Below are positions 1 through 5,153 of a DNA stretch of 5,566 nt, piece by piece. The number at the start of each line of letters is the position of its first letter. The stretch's first letter is position 1. Where the stretch lies: positions 1 through 5,566 of the forward strand of contig JAGSPS010000227.1 of the NCBI GenBank assembly GCA_018262315.1. The letters are read 5' to 3'. The DNA is from Deltaproteobacteria bacterium. Its GTDB lineage: Bacteria > Myxococcota_A > UBA9160 > PR03. The notes under the pieces are model-generated. The model was not told the DNA's origin, ran no database searches, and saw only the letters and a list, made by a program, of their open reading frames with translations. The position numbers were made by a program, and so were the translations under genes.

Positions 1-865
1 CTTCGAGCGCGAGTGCTCGATCCAGCGCCGCCACCAGAAGGTGATCGAGGAGGCGCCCGGCAACCGCATCAGCCCCGAGCTGCGCGCCAAGATGGGCGAG
101 GCGGCCGTCGCGGCGGCGCGGGCGGTTTCCTACGTCGGCGCCGGGACCTGCGAGTTCCTGGTCGACGCGCGCGACCGCTTCTACTTCCTCGAAATGAATA
201 CGCGCGTGCAGGTCGAGCACGCGATCACGGAGATGATCACCGGCATCGACATCGTGAAGGCGATGATCCGCGTCGCCGCCGGCGAGAAGCTCGCCTTCGG
301 GCAGGAAGATCTCGTGATCAGCGGCCACTCGATCGAGGCGCGCATCTACGCCGAGGATCCCGACAACAATTTCGTGCCGTCGCCCGGTGAGATCGTCGTG
401 TACCGGCCGGCGGCGGGCCCCGGCATCCGCATCGACAGCGGCGTCTTCCAGGGCGCGCACGTGACGGTCTTCTACGACCCGATGGTCGCCAAGCTCGTGG
501 TCTGGGGCCGCGACCGCGGCGAGGCGATCGAGCGGCTGCGCCGCGCGCTCTCCGAGTTCGTGGTGAAGGGCATCAAGACGTCGATCCCGTTCCATCAGAA
601 GGTCGTGAATCACCCGGTCTTCCTGGCGGGCCGCTACGACACCAGCTTCATCGAGCAGCACATGGCAGGCGGGAAGGGTCGCACCGCAGGCTCCGAAGAC
701 TACGCCGCCGAGGCGCGCCGCGTCGCGTTCATGATGGCCGCGATCGTCGCCTTCCGGCGCGACAAGCATCGCGCCTCCGAGGCGTCGTCGGCGGTCGGCA
801 CGGGCGGCGGCGATCCGTGGAAGAACTTCGGCCGCCGCGCGCAGATGCGGGGAGGCTGGCGTTGA
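1..865 (+). CDS. accC: Acyl-CoA carboxylase, biotin carboxylase subunit (5'-truncated)
   Basis: C-terminal 287 residues of a biotin carboxylase; the N-terminal part lies before the window and reading begins at base 2 (FERECSIQRRHQKVIEEAPG). The enzyme carboxylates protein-bound biotin with bicarbonate and ATP in the cytoplasm. Seen here: the ATP-grasp catalytic segment, with Glu51 (in TCEFL) and Glu64, Asn66, Arg68, Gln70, Val71 and Glu72 of EMNTRVQVEH, plus Arg114 in EARIYAED. These match E. coli AccC Glu276, Glu288-Glu296 and Arg338 by eye. EARIYAED, and the one-residue-longer loop before EMNTR, look more like propionyl-/methylcrotonyl-CoA carboxylase alpha chains than E. coli AccC. After the normal end of the domain (FIEQHMAG) there is a tail of about 67 residues with a helix and DPWKNFGRR, resembling the first part of the BT domain of propionyl-CoA carboxylase. 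The carrier gene overlaps the stop. The symbol accC is for the enzyme class; propionyl-CoA or another acyl-CoA may be the true substrate. Confidence 0.93.
   Translation, partial: FERECSIQRRHQKVIEEAPGNRISPELRAKMGEAAVAAARAVSYVGAGTCEFLVDARDRFYFLEMNTRVQVEHAITEMITGIDIVKAMIRVAAGEKLAFGQEDLVISGHSIEARIYAEDPDNNFVPSPGEIVVYRPAAGPGIRIDSGVFQGAHVTVFYDPMVAKLVVWGRDRGEAIERLRRALSEFVVKGIKTSIPFHQKVVNHPVFLAGRYDTSFIEQHMAGGKGRTAGSEDYAAEARRVAFMMAAIVAFRRDKHRASEASSAVGTGGGDPWKNFGRRAQMRGGWR
849..855 (+). promoter_or_regulatory. Shine-Dalgarno sequence of the biotin carrier gene
   Basis: GGGGAGG lies six bases before the TTG at 862, inside the end of the carboxylase gene. It is the strongest ribosome-binding sequence in this stretch and decides the start: the longer in-frame ATG reading from 817 would place extra residues of unrelated, arginine-rich sequence before the protein and lacks an equally placed site. 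Confidence 0.7.
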
Positions 866-1392
866 ACTACGAGGTCTCCGAGAAGAAAGGTGAGACCAAG
901 ACGGTCGGCCTGGTCGAGGAGTCCGATCATCACTACGCGGTCACGATCGACGGGCGCACCGTTCATGTCGACGCCGCCAAGAGCGGCAGGACCATCTACT
1001 CGATCATCGAGGACGGCAAGCAGTTCGAAGTGATCGTCGACGACCAGGGCGCACACGGCTTCGACGTCTTCGTCGCGGGCCAGATCTTCTACCTGCAGGC
1101 GCTCGATGAGCGCTCGAAGCTGCTGACCGCCTCGACGAAGCCGATCGCCACGGGCCCGCAGCGCGTCGAATCCGAGATGCCTGGCAAGGTCGTGAAGATC
1201 GCCGTGTCGGTGGGTGCGTCCGTCGTCGAAGGCGAGGGTATCCTGATCCTCGAAGCGATGAAGATGGAGAACGAGATCAAGTCTCCGGTCGAAGGCGTCG
1301 TGACGGAGATCAGCGTCGCCGAAGGGCAGACCGTCGAGAGCGGAGCATTGCTCTTCGTGGTGGCGCCACCCGAAAAGAAAAAGGGCGCGTAG
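862..1392 (+). CDS. Biotin carboxyl carrier protein with BT-like N-terminal domain
   Basis: A 176-residue carrier that holds the biotin carboxylated by the upstream subunit and delivers it to a carboxyltransferase that is not in the window. Residues from about 98 to 169 form a biotinyl/lipoyl-attachment domain: EMPGKVVKI at its start and the biotinylation motif EAMKMEN, with Lys134 as the predicted biotinylated lysine, 42 residues from the C-terminus. Residues 1 to about 85 are predicted beta-rich and resemble the beta-barrel of the BT domain of propionyl-CoA carboxylase alpha chains. A short linker rich in Thr, Ala and Pro joins the two. I chose the TTG at 862 because it overlaps the previous stop as TTGA and follows a good Shine-Dalgarno at six bases; this implies translational coupling and a near one-to-one ratio with the carboxylase subunit. 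The last residues are a lysine-rich tail (EKKKGA). The carrier assignment is very secure; the acyl-CoA specificity is unknown. Confidence 0.92.
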   Translation: MNYEVSEKKGETKTVGLVEESDHHYAVTIDGRTVHVDAAKSGRTIYSIIEDGKQFEVIVDDQGAHGFDVFVAGQIFYLQALDERSKLLTASTKPIATGPQRVESEMPGKVVKIAVSVGASVVEGEGILILEAMKMENEIKSPVEGVVTEISVAEGQTVESGALLFVVAPPEKKKGA

Positions 1393-1406
1393 TCCTGCCG
1401 CGCCGG

Positions 1407-2342
1407 GTGCTGCTCGACACCGACATTGGCAGCGACGTCGACGATGCGCTGGCACTCGGCCTCCTGCTCGCCTGCCCGGAATGCTTCGACCTCGTTGCGG
1501 TCACGACCGTCTGTGGCGACACGCGCTTGCGCGCGCGCATCGCGGCGCGCCTGCTCGGCGTCGCCGGGCGCGAGCGTGTCGAAGTCTGCGCGGGCGAGGA
1601 GGCGCCGATTCTGCGCGCCGCGAACCGCTTCGTCTGGTTCGGCCACGAAGGCAAGGCGCTTCCCGACGGCCGCGACGCCCAGCTATCCGACGAATGGGCC
1701 CCCGAGCGGATCGTGCGCGCCGCGCGCGAAACGCCCGACCTGGAGTTGCTCGCGATCGGACCGCTCACCAACCTGGCGCGCGCGCTCGCGCTCGATCCGA
1801 CGCTGCCCGAACGCGTCGCGGGCCTCACCGTGATGGGAGGCCACGTGCGCAGCGTTCGCCTGGGCGGCAAGGAACTCCCGCACGGCATCGACTACAACCT
1901 GTGCTCCGATCCCGAGGCGACCGTCGCCGTGCTCGGCGCCGGCTTCCGGACGACGCTCGTGACCGCCGACGTCACGCTGCAAACCTGGATGGGTCCCGCC
2001 GATCTCGCGCGACTCGAAAGCGCCGGCACCGTCGCGCGCGCGATTGGCGCGATGCTGCAGCAGTGGACCGGCGTGCAGAAGAAGCTCTTCTCGGCGTGGG
2101 GAGGGGACACGCCGGGTGAGTTCGTCGCCTTCCTGCACGACCCGCTCACCGTGCAGGCTCTGATCGACCCCTCGCCGCTGCGCTTCGAGACGCTCCGCAT
2201 CGTGCCCACCATCGAGAAGGGCATTCTTCGCACGCGCGAAGCGCCCCGCACGAGCGATCTCGGCACCGAGATGCAGGTCGCCACTGCCGTCGACGCGGTA
2301 GCCGCGCGCGCCGCGATCGTGGATCGCCTCGCGACGCTCTAG
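1407..2342 (+). CDS. Inosine-uridine-preferring type nucleoside hydrolase
   Basis: A 311-residue protein, full family length, predicted to hydrolyse the N-glycosidic bond of ribonucleosides to base and ribose in the cytoplasm; no signal peptide is present. The calcium- and ribose-binding N-terminal motif is DTDIGSDVDDA (Asp4, Asp6, Asp10, Asp12, Asp13). MGGH follows at 143-146, then YNLCSDPEA with Asn164, matching the substrate-binding Asn of the family. HDP at 244-246 supplies the late His and the fourth calcium-binding Asp. The N-terminal motif is two residues longer than the classical DTDPGxDDA form, which points to a divergent subfamily, so the preferred nucleoside cannot be predicted. 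The gene starts 14 bases after the carrier stop and is probably co-transcribed with it. The GTG at 1407 is the only conventional start nearby, but it lacks a Shine-Dalgarno and leaves only three residues before the first Asp. A CTG at 1395, nine bases after AAGGG, is an alternative that would add four residues. Confidence 0.88.
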   Translation: MLLDTDIGSDVDDALALGLLLACPECFDLVAVTTVCGDTRLRARIAARLLGVAGRERVEVCAGEEAPILRAANRFVWFGHEGKALPDGRDAQLSDEWAPERIVRAARETPDLELLAIGPLTNLARALALDPTLPERVAGLTVMGGHVRSVRLGGKELPHGIDYNLCSDPEATVAVLGAGFRTTLVTADVTLQTWMGPADLARLESAGTVARAIGAMLQQWTGVQKKLFSAWGGDTPGEFVAFLHDPLTVQALIDPSPLRFETLRIVPTIEKGILRTREAPRTSDLGTEMQVATAVDAVAARAAIVDRLATL

Positions 2343-2360
2343 TCGGCGCTCGGTTTCGCC

Positions 2361-2387
2361 TTGACCTCGGCCGCGGCCTAGTAGATT
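2361..2387 (+). promoter_or_regulatory. Possible sigma70-like promoter for the molybdoenzyme-regulator unit
   Basis: TTGACC at 2361-2366 resembles a -35 box and TAGATT at 2382-2387 a -10 box, separated by 15 bases, which is shorter than the preferred 17. This lies in the 82-base gap between the nucleoside hydrolase stop and the molybdoenzyme start, in an AT-richer patch that stands out from its surroundings. A start of transcription near 2394 would give a leader of about 30 bases. I see no terminator for the upstream gene in the gap, so readthrough is also possible. Confidence 0.4.
2366..2381 (+). promoter_or_regulatory. Imperfect 16-base palindrome, candidate operator
   Basis: The perfect ten-base palindrome GGCCGCGGCC (2369-2378) is extended, across one mismatched pair, by CT on the left and AG on the right. 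It sits between the possible -35 and -10 boxes, a typical position for a repressor site. It has no loop for a stable hairpin and no T run, so it is not a terminator. In GC-rich DNA such a palindrome can occur by chance, so its role as an operator, for example for the HxlR-type regulator encoded in this unit, is inference. Confidence 0.3.
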
Positions 2388-2413
2388 CTCTTGTTGAACT
2401 AACTGCGCCCGCC

Positions 2414-2419
2414 GAGGAG
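2414..2419 (+). promoter_or_regulatory. Shine-Dalgarno sequence of the molybdoenzyme gene
   Basis: GAGGAG ends five bases before the ATG at 2425. It fixes that start rather than the out-of-frame ATG at 2420, which directly abuts it. The protein read from 2425 begins MSAWHKTACILC, with the cluster-binding cysteines at the normal distance from the start. Confidence 0.7.
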
Positions 2420-2424
2420 ATGCG

Positions 2425-4680
2425 ATGTCCGCCTGGCACAAGACCGCCTGCATCCTGTGCAGCCTCAACTGTGGGATCGAGGTCCAGCTCGAAGGCCGGC
2501 GCCTCGCCCGGGTGCGCGGCGACAAGAGTCACCCCGGCTCGGAGGGCTACACCTGCGAAAAGCCCGCCCGCCTCGATCACTACCAGAACGGCCGCCACCG
2601 CCTGACGACGCCGCTGCGCCGCCGCCCCGACGGCAGCTTCGAACCGATCGACTGGAACACCGCGATTCGCGAGGTCGCTGCGGCGTTCGTCCGCGTCCGC
2701 GACACCCATGGCGGCGACAAGATCCTCTACTACGGCGGCGGGGGGCAGGGCAACCATCTGCCCGGCGCCTATGCCAGCGCGACGCGCTCGGCGCTCGGTT
2801 CCGTGTACGCCGCGAACGCGCTGTCGCAGGAGAAGACCGGCGAGTTCTGGGTCGACGGACAGCTCTTCGGGCGCCCGTCGTGCCACACCGCGCCGGATTT
2901 CGAGCACGCCGAGGTGGCGGTCTTCGTCGGCAAGAACCCGTGGCAGTCGCACGGCTTCGCGCGCGCCCGCGCGGTGCTGCGCGAGATCGCGAAGGACCCG
3001 AAGCGCACGCTGGTCGTGATCGACCCGCGCCGTACCGAGACCGCCGATCTCGCCGACTTCCATCTCCAGGTCCGCCCCGGTACCGACGCGTTTGCGCTCG
3101 CTGCGCTGCTCGCGGTGCTGATCGAGGAGGATTTCGTCGATCCCGCATTCCTGCGCGATCACACGAACGGCGCGGACGATGTCCTCGCAGCGCTGCGCGA
3201 CGTGGATGTCGCCGTGTACTGCGAACGCGCGGGCGTCGAAGAGTCGGTGGTGCGCGAAGTCGCGCGACGCATCGGGCGCGCGACGAGCGTGTCGCTGCTC
3301 GAAGACCTCGGCATCCAGCAATCGCGCCACAGCACGCTCAACTCGTATCTCGAAAAACTCGTCTGCCTGATCACCGGCAACTTCGGCAAGCAGGGCACCT
3401 CGAATCTCCACACGCAGATGGGCAAGCTGTTCGGCGGAAGTCGCAGCGACCGACGCACGCCCGTCGGCGGTCACCGCATCATCGGAGGGCTGGTGCCCTG
3501 CAATGGGATCCCCGACGAGATCCTCACCGACGACCCGAAGCGCTTCCGGGCGCTGCTCGTCGAGAGCGGCAACCCGGCGCACTCGCTCGCCGACAGCCAG
3601 CGCATGCGGCAGGCGCTCGAAGCGCTCGAACTCGTCGTCGTGATCGACGTGGCGTTCACCGAGACGGCGCGGCTGGCAGACTACGTGCTGCCCGCGTCAT
3701 CGCAGTTCGAGAAGTGGGAAGCGACCTTCTTCAACCTGGAGTTCCCGCGCAACGTCTTCCATCTGCGCGCGCCGTTGCTCGACCCGTTGCCGGGCACGTT
3801 GCCCGAAGCCGAGATCCACGCGCGACTCGTGCGTGCCATGGGCGCGCTCGGCGACGAGGACCTGGCACCGTTGCGCGACGCGGCGACGCAGGGCCGCGCG
3901 GCGTTTGCGGGCGCCTTCTTGCAGGCGCTCGCAGCCAAGCCGCAGCTTGCCGGGCTTGCGCCCGTGGTGCTCTACGAGACGCTCGGCAAGACGCTGCCCG
4001 ACGGCGCTGCGGCAGCCGCGGTGATGTGGGGACTCGCGCACAACTGCGCGCGCGCATACCCCGAGTCACTGCGGCGCGCGGGCTTCGGCGGCGCTTCGAT
4101 CGCCCAGGGCGAGGCGCTCTTCGACGCGATCCTCGAGCGCCGCTCCGGCGTGGTCTTCAGCATCGACGACTACGACGAGACCTGGAAGCGCATCGAAACC
4201 TCCGACGGCCGCATCCGCCTCGCCATTCCCGAGTTGCTCGGCGAGCTACAGACGCTGCGAGACGAGGATGCGGTGCAGCGCGATCCCGCCTTCCCGTTCG
4301 TGCTCGCTGCGGGCGAACGTCGCACCAGCACGGCGAACACGATCTTCCGCGACCCGGCATGGCGCAAGAAGGACGCCGACGGCGCGCTGCGCATCAGCCG
4401 GGACGACGCCGCCGAGTTGGGCATCGCGGACGGCGGCCGCGCGCGCGTCACGACCAAGCGGGGCAGCGTCATCGCGGTGGTCGAGGTCACCGACACGCTG
4501 CGGCGCGGTCACGTCACGCTGCCGAATGGGCTCGGCCTCGCGTACCCAGATGAGAGCGGAGCCGACGTCGTGCGCGGTGTCGCGCCGAACGAGCTCACCG
4601 CCTCCGAAGATCGCGACTGGCTCGCCGGAACGCCGTGGCACAAGTACGTCGCGGCGCGCGTGGAGGCGATTGCCGGCTGA
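2425..4680 (+). CDS. Molybdopterin-dependent oxidoreductase, formate dehydrogenase-like, substrate unknown
   Basis: A 751-residue member of the DMSO reductase/formate dehydrogenase alpha superfamily, binding bis-MGD molybdenum or tungsten. In order: a [4Fe-4S] domain with Cys9, Cys12, Cys16 and Cys44, followed by Lys46, the usual electron-relay lysine; the molybdopterin core with VGKNPWQSHG (168-177), VVIDPRRTET and LITGNFGKQG (from 315); SGNPAHS (from 381) and ADYVLPASSQFEKWEA (around 418-433); and a C-terminal MopB dinucleotide-binding domain from about 626, with RRTSTANTI near 632-640. There is no Tat leader, so the protein should be cytoplasmic. The only cluster is the N-terminal one, and no FeS, flavin or membrane partner subunit is next to it. 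At the position of the metal-binding Cys/Sec of formate dehydrogenases my by-eye alignment finds SQEK (134-137) and no Cys; the nearest, Cys153 in PSCHT, comes about 18 residues later. The family is certain. Formate, nitrate or another substrate cannot be chosen from sequence. The HxlR gene follows with a stop/start overlap. Confidence 0.93.
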   Translation: MSAWHKTACILCSLNCGIEVQLEGRRLARVRGDKSHPGSEGYTCEKPARLDHYQNGRHRLTTPLRRRPDGSFEPIDWNTAIREVAAAFVRVRDTHGGDKILYYGGGGQGNHLPGAYASATRSALGSVYAANALSQEKTGEFWVDGQLFGRPSCHTAPDFEHAEVAVFVGKNPWQSHGFARARAVLREIAKDPKRTLVVIDPRRTETADLADFHLQVRPGTDAFALAALLAVLIEEDFVDPAFLRDHTNGADDVLAALRDVDVAVYCERAGVEESVVREVARRIGRATSVSLLEDLGIQQSRHSTLNSYLEKLVCLITGNFGKQGTSNLHTQMGKLFGGSRSDRRTPVGGHRIIGGLVPCNGIPDEILTDDPKRFRALLVESGNPAHSLADSQRMRQALEALELVVVIDVAFTETARLADYVLPASSQFEKWEATFFNLEFPRNVFHLRAPLLDPLPGTLPEAEIHARLVRAMGALGDEDLAPLRDAATQGRAAFAGAFLQALAAKPQLAGLAPVVLYETLGKTLPDGAAAAAVMWGLAHNCARAYPESLRRAGFGGASIAQGEALFDAILERRSGVVFSIDDYDETWKRIETSDGRIRLAIPELLGELQTLRDEDAVQRDPAFPFVLAAGERRTSTANTIFRDPAWRKKDADGALRISRDDAAELGIADGGRARVTTKRGSVIAVVEVTDTLRRGHVTLPNGLGLAYPDESGADVVRGVAPNELTASEDRDWLAGTPWHKYVAARVEAIAG

Positions 4681-5153
4681 TGCGGCGCACGCGCTTCGAC
4701 CGCTGGCCCTGTCCGATCGCCCGCGCCACGGATCTGGTCGGCGACTGGTGGACCCCGATCATCCTGCGCAACGCGTTCGCCGGCGAGCGGCGTTTCGACC
4801 AGTTCCAGTCGTCGCTCGGCGTCCCCCGGGCGATCCTCGCGCGACGGCTGAAGCGGCTCGTCGACGAAGGGCTGTTGCGCAGGGAGCGCTACGCCGAGCG
4901 ACCGCCCCGCTACGAGTACCGGCTCACCGACAAGGGGCGCGCGTTCTGGGACGTGCTCGCCGCGCTGTGGCGCTTCGGCGAGGACTGGCTGTGGGAACCC
5001 GGTACGGAGCCTCCGGTCCAGCTCGTCGACCGGGAGACGGATCGCGCGGTGCGGCCCGTGGTCGTCGACGAGTACACCGGCCAGCGCCTCGATTTGCGCC
5101 GCATGCGGATCGCCGCCCGCAAGCGGGGCGGGGCTACGACGGCGGATCCGTGA
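4680..5153 (+). CDS. HxlR-family winged helix-turn-helix transcriptional regulator
   Basis: A 157-residue DNA-binding protein. Residues from about 10 to 100 carry the full HxlR pattern: CPIARATDLVGDWWTPIIL, RRFDQFQ, the recognition region SLGVPRAILARRLKRLVDEG, then RPPRYEYRLTDKG (LTDKG at 82-86) and a final helix ending in WRFGEDW. Cys11 is the N-terminal cysteine which in several members of the family (YodB, HypR, QsrR) senses oxidants or electrophiles. A C-terminal extension of about 57 residues, including VDRETDR and DEYTGQRLDL, is not needed for the DNA-binding fold. I chose the ATG at 4680 because it overlaps the molybdoenzyme stop (TGATG) and gives the normal short N-terminus before CP; the in-frame ATG at 4635 would run well into the upstream gene. 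A GGAGG at 4662-4666 is 13 bases away, rather far, so translation probably depends on coupling. The placement suggests it controls its own operon; repressor or activator, and the ligand, are unknown. Confidence 0.92.
   Translation: MRRTRFDRWPCPIARATDLVGDWWTPIILRNAFAGERRFDQFQSSLGVPRAILARRLKRLVDEGLLRRERYAERPPRYEYRLTDKGRAFWDVLAALWRFGEDWLWEPGTEPPVQLVDRETDRAVRPVVVDEYTGQRLDLRRMRIAARKRGGATTADP

Noticed and set aside
700..1455. Minus-strand frame across the biotin carrier gene
   Set aside because: It is a His-, Asp- and Arg-rich shadow of the carrier gene with no domain or ribosome-binding site worth noting.
2366..2392. Rho-independent terminator after the nucleoside hydrolase
   Set aside because: The GGCCGCGGCC palindrome has no loop, so only a three-pair stem could form, and no T run follows.
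2146..3582. Long open reading frame of 478 codons on the minus strand across the molybdoenzyme gene
   Set aside because: Its protein is rich in Arg, Ala, Val and Asp with no recognisable domain, and it lies opposite a gene with unmistakable conserved motifs. Long antisense frames are expected when third codon positions are almost always G or C.
2457..4553. Second long plus-strand frame of 698 codons inside the molybdoenzyme gene
   Set aside because: It translates to arginine- and proline-rich low-complexity sequence typical of a shifted frame in GC-rich DNA, and no domain is visible.
4635..4679. Earlier in-frame ATG at 4635 as the HxlR start
   Set aside because: It would add 15 residues translated from the end of the molybdoenzyme gene before the conserved N-terminus. 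The ATG at 4680 gives the standard short N-terminus and a normal stop/start overlap.
2425..4680. Acetylene hydratase as the identity of the molybdoenzyme
   Set aside because: The cysteine spacing and Lys46 are similar, but the catalytic Asp right after the second cluster Cys in acetylene hydratase is Ser13 here, and no Cys sits at the expected metal-ligand position.
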